From Bacteroidota bacterium (GTDB lineage Bacteria; Bacteroidota; Bacteroidia; Chitinophagales; Chitinophagaceae), in the NCBI GenBank assembly GCA_023411775.1, contig JAEYOL010000157.1, positions 1-15,356 of the forward strand: a stretch of 15,356 bases of DNA, read 5' to 3'. The notes under the pieces are model-generated. The model was given only the letters and a program-made list of their open reading frames with translations. It was not told where the DNA came from and did not search any database. Shown here piece by piece: positions 7,134-14,620 of this stretch (positions within the stretch are counted from its first letter, which is position 1; each line of letters opens with the position of its first letter). A program made the translations under genes and the position numbers.

Positions 7134-7851
7134 ATCTGAAAACGACATACGTAAATGTCTAATCGTCGACGATGAGCCGATGGCCCGGGATGTGCTTCGC
7201 CGCTATATTGAAAAGCTTCCGGCGCTGGAAATAGCGGGAGAATGTAGTAATGCGATAGATGCCCTGATGTTTCTTCAAAAACATGATGTTGATATTATGT
7301 TTCTTGATATCCGTATGCCCGAGCTGCTTGGAACAGATTTCGTGCGATCACTGCACTCCCCGGTAAAAGTAATATTTACCACCGCCTATAAAGAGTATGC
7401 ACTTGACGGGTTTGAGCTGGATGCCGTGGACTACCTGTTAAAGCCGATCAGGTTTGACCGATTCCTGAAGGCGGTCAATAAAGCGTTTCCCAGGACTTTT
7501 GACCGGAAAGAACCAGAGCCGGAAAGCATAGACAAAAAACCCGGGGCCGATTTTATTTACCTGCGGGTGGATCGCAAACTGGTAAAAATTTTTCTGTCCG
7601 ATGTATTGTATATTGAAAGTGCGCGAGACTATGTGAAACTATTTACAACCGACAGGTCATATATAACCCGTCAAACCATTTCCTCCATCGAAGCAATGCT
7701 GAGCGGCAGGGATTTTATCCGTATCCACCGTTCTTATATCATATCGGTCGCGAAGATCAAATCTTTCAATCATGAAATTGTTGAGATCGGTAATAAGGAA
7801 CTGCCAATCGGTAAACTCTATCGAAACAATTTCGTGAAACAGTCGCAATAG
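7120..7851 (+). CDS. LytTR-family response regulator
   Basis: A 243-residue regulator with a receiver domain (about 10-125) and a C-terminal LytTR DNA-binding domain (about 140-238). Receiver residues are all present: acidic pocket D17-D18, phosphoacceptor D63 in FLDIRMPE, T87/T88, and K108 in DYLLKPI. The LytTR part shows FIYLRVDRKLVKI, DVLYIESARDYVKLF, RIHRSYIIS and LPIGKLYRNNF, the usual family landmarks. The ATG at 7120 lies inside the kinase gene; a second ATG at 7126 is equally possible. LytTR proteins bind pairs of about 9-bp direct repeats with about 12-bp spacers, and candidate pairs occur at 5887, 8835 and 4670. It ends 41 bases before the convergent hydrolase gene. Its regulon is inferred, not shown. 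Confidence 0.96.
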   Translation: MNMPESENDIRKCLIVDDEPMARDVLRRYIEKLPALEIAGECSNAIDALMFLQKHDVDIMFLDIRMPELLGTDFVRSLHSPVKVIFTTAYKEYALDGFELDAVDYLLKPIRFDRFLKAVNKAFPRTFDRKEPEPESIDKKPGADFIYLRVDRKLVKIFLSDVLYIESARDYVKLFTTDRSYITRQTISSIEAMLSGRDFIRIHRSYIISVAKIKSFNHEIVEIGNKELPIGKLYRNNFVKQSQ

Positions 7852-7892
7852 ATCGCAACTTTAGAATGCTGAACATCATTACAACACAGCTT

Positions 7893-8750
7893 TCATTTAA
7901 GAAAACCTCGTATCTGAATCCATTCGAGGAAGCGATCCATCCAGGTATGACTGATGCCTGCGCGGAGCCCGTGTCCGCCTGTAGAGTAGAGATGCATTTC
8001 CGCACTTCCCCCTGCTTCCGTCCATTTTTGATAGAGGTCAAGGTGGTTTTTTGAAGAAAGTAGAAGATCATCTGTCGCACCAGCAATAAACAGCGGTGGA
8101 AGCTGCATGCCAGACCGAATTAAGAAGGGTTCAGCAGGACTGCCGTAGATCACTGCAGCGAAAGCCGGTTTAAATTCAGTAACGGAATCACTGGCCAGCA
8201 GGGTTGTGAGGGATCCCCCGGCGGAAAATCCCAACAACCCGATTTTCTGTTTATCTAAATTATAGCTATCTGCATTTTCCCTTACCCATTTCAGGGCTGC
8301 CTGCGCATCATCCTGCGCCAGTTTTTTGATTGGTGCAGCAACTTCGCGAAAACGTTGCCTATCCTGCAGTACGGCCATCATTTCCTGCCAGGGATTATCG
8401 GTAAATAATGGCGCCAGCCGGTATTTGAGTATAAAAACCGTAAAGCCTTTTTTAGTTAACGCTTCCGCAATCCGGTATCCTTCGTGTTCAATATTCAGCA
8501 CATGGAATGCGCCGCCGGGGCAGAGGATCACGCTGGTTCCATTCGCTGAATCCGGTATATACATCAACAGCGATGATGCGGTCACATTGTAAACAATATG
8601 TGCATTGAGAGGGGTGCTGACAAAATATGTCTTTTCTCCCTGTTCATTACCCGTATTAACTTTTGATGCTGGTAACAGGGGAATGACTTTATCCTGCGCT
8701 ATAACACCGGAAAACAAAAATAGTAGCACCGTATAGGAAAGGAATTTCAT
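7893..8750 (-). CDS. Secreted alpha/beta-hydrolase (esterase, Abhydrolase_3/xylanase-B-like)
   Basis: A 285-residue exported hydrolase. The signal peptide ends near FSGVIAQ (residue 19). The alpha/beta-hydrolase fold shows the oxyanion stretch ILCPGGAFHVL (PGGAF 78-82), the nucleophile elbow GFSAGG with Ser176, the acid Asp227 or Asp228 in AGATDDLL, and His260 in GGHGL, so a full catalytic triad is present. The pattern resembles esterases annotated as endo-1,4-beta-xylanase B or acetyl-xylan esterase, which remove acyl groups from carbohydrates; the true substrate is unknown. It is divergent from the TonB-dependent receptor gene across 208 bases, so hydrolysis outside or in the periplasm followed by uptake of a product is plausible but inferred. 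It is convergent with the LytTR regulator gene. Confidence 0.92.
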   Translation of the reverse strand: MKFLSYTVLLFLFSGVIAQDKVIPLLPASKVNTGNEQGEKTYFVSTPLNAHIVYNVTASSLLMYIPDSANGTSVILCPGGAFHVLNIEHEGYRIAEALTKKGFTVFILKYRLAPLFTDNPWQEMMAVLQDRQRFREVAAPIKKLAQDDAQAALKWVRENADSYNLDKQKIGLLGFSAGGSLTTLLASDSVTEFKPAFAAVIYGSPAEPFLIRSGMQLPPLFIAGATDDLLLSSKNHLDLYQKWTEAGGSAEMHLYSTGGHGLRAGISHTWMDRFLEWIQIRGFLK

Positions 8751-8779
8751 GGCAAGCGGGTTTATGAGTTTGGTACCAA

Positions 8780-8787
8780 CAAAATTA
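8780..8787 (-). promoter_or_regulatory. -7 promoter element of the secreted hydrolase gene
   Basis: On the minus strand this reads TAATTTTG, a perfect TAnnTTTG, 29 bases before the ATG at 8750. No clear -33 partner is visible at 19-21 bases. Confidence 0.5.
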
Positions 8788-8834
8788 ACACAGACCAGGT
8801 GAAATAGATCTAAACCTGTCTTAGACGAGTTTTG

Positions 8835-8864
8835 TTTGTCGCATAAACCGCGGCGCTCGTCGCA
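8835..8864 (+). promoter_or_regulatory. Candidate LytTR-type operator upstream of the TonB-dependent receptor gene
   Basis: TTTGTCGCA (8835-8843) and CTCGTCGCA (8856-8864) form a direct repeat with a 12-base spacer, identical in seven of nine positions including all of GTCGCA. It ends 40 bases before the -7 element at 8905. This is the clearest of the three copies in the window. GACGAG at 8824-8829 is also an inverted match to CTCGTC at 8856-8861. It lies between two divergent genes and could affect both. Confidence 0.55.
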
Positions 8865-8884
8865 GGAGATTTTTCATACCTGGC

Positions 8885-8912
8885 TTGACAAAGATTTCCC
8901 GAGTTATCTTTA
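8885..8912 (+). promoter_or_regulatory. Promoter of the TonB-dependent receptor gene
   Basis: A TTG at 8885-8887 and, 17 bases on, TATCTTTA (8905-8912), one mismatch from TAnnTTTG. It leaves a leader of about 40 bases before the ATG at 8959. Confidence 0.5.
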
Positions 8913-8958
8913 TATAGATCCTTCCCGATAAGACTTCTCCCGCCCTTACTTTTCAATA

Positions 8959-11460
8959 ATGCCGTTTATGAAAAAAATATGTTTGTTGCTTGTCGTGATG
9001 GTGTTTTATAAGGTCTATGGTCAACCAGCCGGTTCAATTTCAGGAACGGTAATGAGCAGCTCCGGCGACGGGGTGCTTGCCGGGGCAACAGTTGCCGTGA
9101 AAGGATTGGAATTATCTACACTTACAGATATGAAAGGTTGGTTTAAAATAACAGGTCTCGTGTCTGGCCCTCATAAAGTTTTAATTACGCATGTGGGGTA
9201 TGAACCGCTTGAAATTTCTGTAAACGTGGTTGCCAACCAGGAACTCATCCTTTCGATTATACTGAATCACGATGATCGACTTGGATCTGAGGTAGTGATA
9301 ACAGCGTCGCGACGACCAGAAAAAATCACCAATGCACCCGCTTCCATCCAGGTTCTTACGACCCGCGACTTTGACCGGTTTGCCGGATCTAATATCAATG
9401 AAATGGTCGCCACCGTTCAGGGAGTCGAGTACACTCGTTCTGGAATTGAGGGGATCGCTATTAATGCGAGGGGATTTAATAGTGCTTTTAATAATAAGAC
9501 CCTCCAACTAGTTGATGGTCGCATCAGCATGGCGGCCCTGAGTGGCAGCCTGCCCATTTTCAACAACGGCACTTATATGAAGAACGACCTTGAGAGGATA
9601 GAGATCGTATTAGGACCTCAAACCGCTTTGTATGGACCTAATGCACACAATGCGGTCTTTAATGTTATTACAAAAGACCCAAGGAAATATCCGGGTACAA
9701 TTGCTTCCCTGAGTGCCGGAAATCATAACCAGTTTAGCAGCAGGTTTCGTCACGCGGAAGTGATCAACAGTCGCTGGGCCTTTAAGTTATCGGGGGAGTA
9801 TTCCTTGAGTGAAGACTATGAGTTTATCGACAGCGTTTATGCAGGTGGTGGTCCATTCGGCCCGCCAGTAGCGATTCCGGAACGTAATGTAGACCGGGGT
9901 CTCAGGCATATACGCGGAGAAGCGGGAGTGTATTACAGCTTCAACCCGTTCACGGACCTGGTCATTTCAGGAGGAGGGAGTAATAATAATTTTTTACAGG
10001 TTACGACTGGTGGCAGAAACCAGATGCGGGGCCTTACCTATGGTTTTTTGCAGGCCAGGCTGGTTAATCCGAGGTTTTATGTTACTGTATATAACACTTG
10101 GGGGAATATTGGCTCATCATACCCTATACATATGTACACGCGTGATTTCTGGAACAGGACGACCGGTGGTTTTCCACGTATGTCACCAGATAGCGCGGAG
10201 GCCCTGGCACGAGGAGCACGATTCAGGGAAGCCAGCGAGCGGCTGAATGCGGAGGCGCAGTATAACCGCGAGTTCAAAAAGTATGGATTGTTTTTAGTTG
10301 CCGGTCTCAACTTTCAGAATGAGCGTCCTAATGGCTTTGGTTTAAACCTGGTTGACAGCTTCCAGCGTATTCGCATCAACCAGTACGGTGCTGTTGTGCA
10401 ACTTGAAAAAACACTGGCGAAGCATTGGCGATTGATTGGAGCTGGCCGTATAGATCATCACAACAATTTCGGAAGTTTCTTTGCTCCCAAATTTACCCTG
10501 GCGAGGAGCATGGGAGAGGGGAGTGTGCGACTTAGCTGGGCGAAAGCTTATTCCATGCCCAGCATACAACATCAGTATGCAGGTATCAATCGTACTTTAT
10601 TTGGGAACGGTGGTGAGGGGATTGAATATATTCCAAACAATACACGCATTGATGAGATCGCAACCAGGAAGCGGACCCCTGCGCTAAAGCCGGAGGAAAT
10701 CAATACATGGGAGGTTGGCTACAAAGGTTTTCTCACCGAAAAGCTTTTCCTGGATATTAACTACTACAATGGCGAAAGCAAAAATTTTATCAGCCCGGCG
10801 CTCTCAACCGGGGGAAGGGTACTAACCGTTAATGGAATTGCGGTTACACATAACAGAAATCTCGCGGGAAATGTGTCCAATGATACCCTGCGCGGTGCTT
10901 CTTTCCTTACCTTTTTTAACTATGGCCGCGTGCGTGCTTACGGAATTGACGCAGGTTTAAGGTATACATTCAATTCATGGTTTAGCATGTCGCTCAAGTA
11001 TTCGTGGTTTGATTCTGATATCACTAAAGGACATCCGGGTAATGACGCCAACAAAGATGATATGGTTTCACCCGAAGAGAAAAGCCTGAACGCGCCAAAT
11101 CATCGGGGAATAGTTGGTCTGTACGTGCAGAATTTATGCAAGAAAAAACTTTCCCTGCAATTACACTCCCGCCTGGTAGAGCGATACGATTTCTATAGTG
11201 GGAGCCTGGTAGGAACAAGTTCAGGGCGTCATACCAGGACAGCACCTAAAAATTATAATTGGGGTCCTTTAGGCGGGTTTGTCAGTTTTGATCTTAGCGG
11301 AACTTACCTTTTCAACAGCATGATTTCAGCTAACCTTGGAGTAACCAATATTTTTAATACGAGGCAAATTGAGTTTGTATCATCACCTTCAATTGGAAGA
11401 CTGATTATGGCTGAAGTAAAGATCAATTTACCAGGTGGGAAGAAGTCTGATTCGAAATAA
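8959..11460 (+). CDS. TonB-dependent outer-membrane receptor with carboxypeptidase-regulatory-like N-terminal domain
   Basis: An 833-residue outer-membrane active transporter energised by TonB. A signal peptide (about 1-21) starts from ATG 8959; the ATG at 8968 would give a tighter signal and is equally likely. A CarboxypepD_reg-like domain covers about 25-104 (ISGTVMSSSGDGVLAGATVAV, LITHVGYEPLEI). A TonB-box-like VVITASRRPEK (112-122) leads to the plug domain (about 120-240: QVLTTRDF, VEYTRSGIEGIAINARGFN, LERIEIVLGPQTALYGPNAHNAVFNVITKDP), followed by a beta-barrel that ends RLIMAEVKINL plus a charged tail. It is shorter than SusC proteins and no SusD gene adjoins, so it is not a classic polysaccharide-utilisation SusC; the substrate could be a siderophore, cofactor or oligomer. 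A candidate LytTR operator and a divergent secreted hydrolase gene lie upstream. Confidence 0.95.
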   Translation: MPFMKKICLLLVVMVFYKVYGQPAGSISGTVMSSSGDGVLAGATVAVKGLELSTLTDMKGWFKITGLVSGPHKVLITHVGYEPLEISVNVVANQELILSIILNHDDRLGSEVVITASRRPEKITNAPASIQVLTTRDFDRFAGSNINEMVATVQGVEYTRSGIEGIAINARGFNSAFNNKTLQLVDGRISMAALSGSLPIFNNGTYMKNDLERIEIVLGPQTALYGPNAHNAVFNVITKDPRKYPGTIASLSAGNHNQFSSRFRHAEVINSRWAFKLSGEYSLSEDYEFIDSVYAGGGPFGPPVAIPERNVDRGLRHIRGEAGVYYSFNPFTDLVISGGGSNNNFLQVTTGGRNQMRGLTYGFLQARLVNPRFYVTVYNTWGNIGSSYPIHMYTRDFWNRTTGGFPRMSPDSAEALARGARFREASERLNAEAQYNREFKKYGLFLVAGLNFQNERPNGFGLNLVDSFQRIRINQYGAVVQLEKTLAKHWRLIGAGRIDHHNNFGSFFAPKFTLARSMGEGSVRLSWAKAYSMPSIQHQYAGINRTLFGNGGEGIEYIPNNTRIDEIATRKRTPALKPEEINTWEVGYKGFLTEKLFLDINYYNGESKNFISPALSTGGRVLTVNGIAVTHNRNLAGNVSNDTLRGASFLTFFNYGRVRAYGIDAGLRYTFNSWFSMSLKYSWFDSDITKGHPGNDANKDDMVSPEEKSLNAPNHRGIVGLYVQNLCKKKLSLQLHSRLVERYDFYSGSLVGTSSGRHTRTAPKNYNWGPLGGFVSFDLSGTYLFNSMISANLGVTNIFNTRQIEFVSSPSIGRLIMAEVKINLPGGKKSDSK

Positions 11461-11486
11461 CCGTCTTTTGGGAACTTTTTAATTTG

Positions 11487-12701
11487 CTAATTGCCCGCTT
11501 TTACCGCCAGCATATTGCTGACGCGCTCATTATCGTTTTCTTCTTCATCATTGCCGCCGTTCTGGTCGTAGTCGCCGAAGATATCGTAGGCTTTACGTGC
11601 GACACGGTAAATATTGCTGTTGTACCGGTTGCCGAGGATAACTATTGTAACCTTTTCATCAACCAGGCGTGCAAATGCGGCGTTGAAACCGTGCCAGCGG
11701 CCGAAATGATAGATCACTTTTTTTCCGTTGGGGAAATTCAGCATTCTCCAGCCAAGACCATAGTTATGCAGCGAGGGACGTTCATTGCTATTAGGCTGAA
11801 AAGCGGAATCTATCATCACCTGGCTGAGGAATTGGGATGTATAAAGCGCCTGGTCCCATTTTAAAAGGTCTCGCGGCGTTGAGTAAATATTTTTATCACC
11901 GGCGGTACCTTCCATCATATCATTGGCCCAGTAAGCTCCATTGTGCTGAAAGGAAGGGCAAAGACTATCTAATTCAGTGACGCCCGCCACATAGGTGTTC
12001 GTCATTTGCAGGGGATCAAATACATGTTGCTTCATATACGAAGCGAATGTCTGACCGGATACCCGTTCGATGATCAGGGCCAGCAGTACATAGTTTGTGT
12101 TGCTATAGCTAAACCTGCGGTCGGGAGCATAGCTGCGGTTTGGCTTTTTAGTGTACAGGTAATTCAATACGTCTTCATTGGTAATGCAGGAGTCGCGGTA
12201 TTCGCGGGCTTCCGACATAAAATAGATATAGTTGGGCAGGCCACTGCGGTGATTGAGCAGCTGGCGAACAGTGATGCCTTTATACTCCAGTCCCGGGAAA
12301 AATTTCTGGATAGAATCGTCCAATGATAACCTGTTTTCCTGAGCAAGTCTTAGTACCGCCATAGCGGTCATGGTCTTACCGGATGAGGCGATATGTAGAG
12401 AAGTACTATCAGTCAGGGGGTCTTTTTTCCTCAGGTCGGCAAAGCCCGCATATTTCTCATAAAGAATGGATCCTTCCTTGGCCACCAGGATGCTCCCGTT
12501 GAAGCCTCTGTTGAGGAGCTTAGCATCAAAAAATGCTGTTAATTCCCGGTGAAAACGGCGAAATTCCTGCTTATCTATCAATTTGGGAGTAGGGGGGTAG
12601 TACTGCAACGAATCTTCCGGAACATTTGAGGTTTTCGAAGACGCCTCATTACAACTATAGCTAATGACTAAAAGGATGATTATGTTCAGGATGGTTTTCA
12701 A
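11487..12701 (-). CDS. Serine beta-lactamase-like hydrolase, probable lipoprotein
   Basis: A 404-residue protein of the beta-lactamase/class C penicillin-binding family (serine hydrolase). The N-terminus is hydrophobic and ends ISYSC (Cys17), a loose lipobox. Active-site motifs: SxxK as S106-S-G-K109, the YxN motif as Y199-S-N201, and HFG at 332-334 in place of the usual KTG-type triad, as is common in class C-like esterases and peptidases. The C-terminus adds an acidic, low-complexity stretch (DYDQNGGNDEEENDNER, 377-393) outside the fold. Family members include beta-lactamases, D-amino-acid peptidases and esterases, so substrate cannot be assigned; nothing here specifically indicates antibiotic resistance. 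It is convergent with the TonB receptor gene (26-base gap) and divergent from serA. Confidence 0.92.
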   Translation of the reverse strand: MKTILNIIILLVISYSCNEASSKTSNVPEDSLQYYPPTPKLIDKQEFRRFHRELTAFFDAKLLNRGFNGSILVAKEGSILYEKYAGFADLRKKDPLTDSTSLHIASSGKTMTAMAVLRLAQENRLSLDDSIQKFFPGLEYKGITVRQLLNHRSGLPNYIYFMSEAREYRDSCITNEDVLNYLYTKKPNRSYAPDRRFSYSNTNYVLLALIIERVSGQTFASYMKQHVFDPLQMTNTYVAGVTELDSLCPSFQHNGAYWANDMMEGTAGDKNIYSTPRDLLKWDQALYTSQFLSQVMIDSAFQPNSNERPSLHNYGLGWRMLNFPNGKKVIYHFGRWHGFNAAFARLVDEKVTIVILGNRYNSNIYRVARKAYDIFGDYDQNGGNDEEENDNERVSNMLAVKAGN

Positions 12702-12719
12702 TGGAGTATCAGTTTAAAT

Positions 12720-12750
12720 CAAAAATAGGATATGCAGAAATGGAGCCAAA
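12720..12750 (-). promoter_or_regulatory. Bacteroidota-type promoter of the beta-lactamase-like gene
   Basis: On the minus strand there is TTTG (12750-12747), a 19-base spacer, then TATTTTTG (12727-12720). Both elements match the Bacteroidota primary sigma consensus exactly, and the ATG follows 18 bases later. This is the best promoter in the window. Confidence 0.7.
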
Positions 12751-12796
12751 CTGGCTATTTTCCACAAGTACCAATTTATGTTAATAACGTGAGAGT

Positions 12797-12804
12797 TATA
12801 TTTG
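12797..12804 (+). promoter_or_regulatory. -7 promoter element of serA
   Basis: TATATTTG, a perfect TAnnTTTG, lies only four bases before the serA ATG. Transcription would then start at or almost at the ATG, giving a very short or absent leader. The upstream partner is weak (TTTA at 12775-12778, 18-base spacer). Confidence 0.55.
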
Positions 12805-12808
12805 CAGT

Positions 12809-14047
12809 ATGTCAAATAGAGAAAAAACAAGCTATCCAAAAGAAAAAATACGCATACTATTCCTGGAAAATATCAGTGACCTCGCAGTAAAAAACTTTCA
12901 GAAGCAGGGATATACCCAGGTAGAAAAAATAACCAAAGCGCTTACTGAAGAAGAACTCATTAAAGAAGTCAGTAATGTTCATATCCTGGGCATACGTTCC
13001 AAATCGCAGATCACTTCAAAAGTGCTGGATGCAGCAAAGAAATTGCAGGCGATCGGCTGTTTTTGTATCGGCGTAAACCAGGTGAATCTAAAAGCCGCTA
13101 CAAAAAATGGAGTCGTTGTTTTTAACGCGCCGTATTCTAATACCAGGTCGGTTGCAGAACTCGTGATCGGTCTGTCCATCATGCTTATTCGTCGTATTCC
13201 CGATAAGAATAAAGCTGCACATGACGGGATATGGATGAAAGACTCGAAGGGCAGTTATGAGCTTCGTGGAAAAACATTAGGCATCATCGGTTATGGCAAT
13301 ATTGGCAGCCAGGTAAGTGTGCTGGCAGAAGCCATGGGTATGAAAGTGATTTTTTATGATGTTGAAACCAAGTTGCCACTTGGCAATGCGACCGATGGAA
13401 AGACATTAAAAGATGTCTTGAGCAAGGCGGATGTAGTGACCCTGCATGTACCCGAGACCAGCCAGACCAAAAACCTGATCAATAAAAACACGCTTAAATA
13501 TTTTAAGAAAGGATCGATCCTCATCAACTATGCGAGGGGTGAGGTGGTAGATCTGGCAGCCCTGCGTAAATTTATTGAAGGTGGTATCGTCAGTGGCGCC
13601 GCGATCGATGTATTCCCCTGGGAGCCTGAAAAGAACGGGGATCGTTTTCAAACACCTCTGCAGGACCTGCCCAACGTGATCCTGACGCCACATATCGGTG
13701 GCTCTACAGAGGAAGCGCAACAAAATATTGGCGAAGATGTCAGCGTAAAGCTGTTCAATTTTCTGGAAAAAGGGATCACGTTCGGTTCGCATACCGTGCC
13801 GGCCCTTGCATTGCCTCCACAGGAAGGTTCACACCGCATTTTGCATATACATAATAATGTGCCCGGCGTGCTGTCGGCGATCAACACTACGCTTTCCAAA
13901 AACAATATCAATATCGTGGGACAATACCTCAAGACCAACGATGAAATTGGCTACGTGGTGCTGGATGTAGACAAGCAGCTTTCAAACAAAGCCCTGCAGT
14001 TGCTAAAAGATGTAAAAGAGACGATCAAGGTGAGGCTGGTATATTGA
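12809..14047 (+). CDS. serA: D-3-phosphoglycerate dehydrogenase
   Basis: Oxidises 3-phosphoglycerate to 3-phosphohydroxypyruvate with NAD, the first step of serine synthesis, in the cytoplasm. The 412 residues align along their whole length with the E. coli-type SerA (410 residues), including AIGCFCIGVNQVNL, NAPYSNTRSVAELVIG and the C-terminal ACT domain (about 343-412: RILHIHNNVPGVLSAIN, EIGYVVLDVD). The NAD-binding motif is GYGNIG (161-166); the expected catalytic residues are Arg243, Glu272 and His295 (LTPHIGGST). The ACT domain suggests feedback control by serine, as known for this SerA type. The ATG at 12809 is supported because the N-terminus aligns well with the family. It stands alone, divergent from the beta-lactamase-like gene and convergent with the next gene, 15 bases away. 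Confidence 0.97.
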   Translation: MSNREKTSYPKEKIRILFLENISDLAVKNFQKQGYTQVEKITKALTEEELIKEVSNVHILGIRSKSQITSKVLDAAKKLQAIGCFCIGVNQVNLKAATKNGVVVFNAPYSNTRSVAELVIGLSIMLIRRIPDKNKAAHDGIWMKDSKGSYELRGKTLGIIGYGNIGSQVSVLAEAMGMKVIFYDVETKLPLGNATDGKTLKDVLSKADVVTLHVPETSQTKNLINKNTLKYFKKGSILINYARGEVVDLAALRKFIEGGIVSGAAIDVFPWEPEKNGDRFQTPLQDLPNVILTPHIGGSTEEAQQNIGEDVSVKLFNFLEKGITFGSHTVPALALPPQEGSHRILHIHNNVPGVLSAINTTLSKNNINIVGQYLKTNDEIGYVVLDVDKQLSNKALQLLKDVKETIKVRLVY

Positions 14048-14062
14048 TAGAGTCCCGAAATT

Positions 14063-14587
14063 TTAAGCAGCCGCTTTTTTCAGCCGCCGCAGTATCTTTT
14101 TCGCCCGGCTGTGGAAGGCGGCTGTTTCATATTCCCAACGTTCTTCAATAACAGTTTGGAGTTCGGATTTTATTTCAGGATAATATTTAGATAAATTGTC
14201 TAAAATTGTCAAAGCGAACGCTTTAGCGGCCACTTTTTCATTTGGTGAAATGATACAGTCGAAGCAATAATTCATCACCGTTCCATGATAACGTCGGGGG
14301 ATTACCAGGTTTTGTATCAGGCGGAGGCTGTTTCGTTTGACCGCGTCATGAATGCCCGGTTTTTGGAGATTTTCCAACAGTCTGGGAAAATGCTTTTTGA
14401 TCAGGGCGGGGTGTTGGTTCACGGCATTACATAGCGGCCAGGCCGCTTTTTGATTCATTCTGTGGTCCCCGTGAAAGAACAGCTCAAAAAGCTGGTCGAA
14501 ACGATCCTGGGAATGGCCGATCCAGTTTACTATGATGTCGCAATCGGCCCGGGTGTGTTCTTTCAGGATTTGTGTACGCAGGTTCAT
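14063..14587 (-). CDS. Conserved HEAT-like repeat protein (sometimes labelled adenylosuccinate lyase)
   Basis: A cytoplasmic, all-helical protein of about 174 residues with no signal peptide. The pattern of repeated amphipathic helices (FDQLFELFFHGDHRMNQKAAWPL, HPALIKKHFPRLLENLQKPG, AVKRNSLRLIQNL, KVAAKAFALTILDNLSKYYPE) looks like HEAT or ARM repeats. It ends in a basic tail (RAKKILRRLKKAAA). From memory, close relatives are widespread in Bacteroidota and some database entries call them adenylosuccinate lyase, but none of that enzyme's catalytic signatures is visible here. I choose the ATG at 14585-14587 over an upstream in-frame TTG at 14596, because that TTG falls inside the predicted -7 element (TTTATTTG, 14601-14594). 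Divergent from the SAM hydroxide adenosyltransferase-like gene. Confidence 0.8.
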   Translation of the reverse strand: MNLRTQILKEHTRADCDIIVNWIGHSQDRFDQLFELFFHGDHRMNQKAAWPLCNAVNQHPALIKKHFPRLLENLQKPGIHDAVKRNSLRLIQNLVIPRRYHGTVMNYCFDCIISPNEKVAAKAFALTILDNLSKYYPEIKSELQTVIEERWEYETAAFHSRAKKILRRLKKAAA

Positions 14588-14601
14588 AGCCCGCAAATAA
14601 A

Positions 14602-14609
14602 TAACTTTA
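14602..14609 (+). promoter_or_regulatory. Possible -7 element of the SAM hydroxide adenosyltransferase-like gene
   Basis: TAACTTTA, one mismatch from TAnnTTTG, 11 bases before the ATG at 14621. It is the same octamer, followed by AG, as the one before the sensor kinase gene. It overlaps the end of the opposing -7-like TTTATTTG (14601-14594) of the divergent gene. Confidence 0.4.
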
Positions 14610-14620
14610 GCGACAAAAAA

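Noticed and set aside
7842..7858. Two TCGCAA copies (GTCGCAATAGATCGCAA) at the end of the response regulator gene as another LytTR site.
   Set aside because: The spacing is about 11 bases, not 21, it overlaps the stop codon, and no promoter follows between two convergent genes.
8959..11460. SusC of a SusC/SusD polysaccharide-utilisation locus.
   Set aside because: The protein is shorter than typical SusC and no SusD gene follows; the next gene is a convergent beta-lactamase-like gene.
11487..12701. An antibiotic-resistance beta-lactamase.
   Set aside because: The family motifs (SxxK, YxN, HFG) are shared by many esterases and peptidases; nothing specific to a resistance enzyme is visible.
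14588..14596. TTG start at 14596 for the HEAT-like gene.
   Set aside because: It adds only three residues and lies inside the predicted -7 element, so it would be upstream of the transcript.
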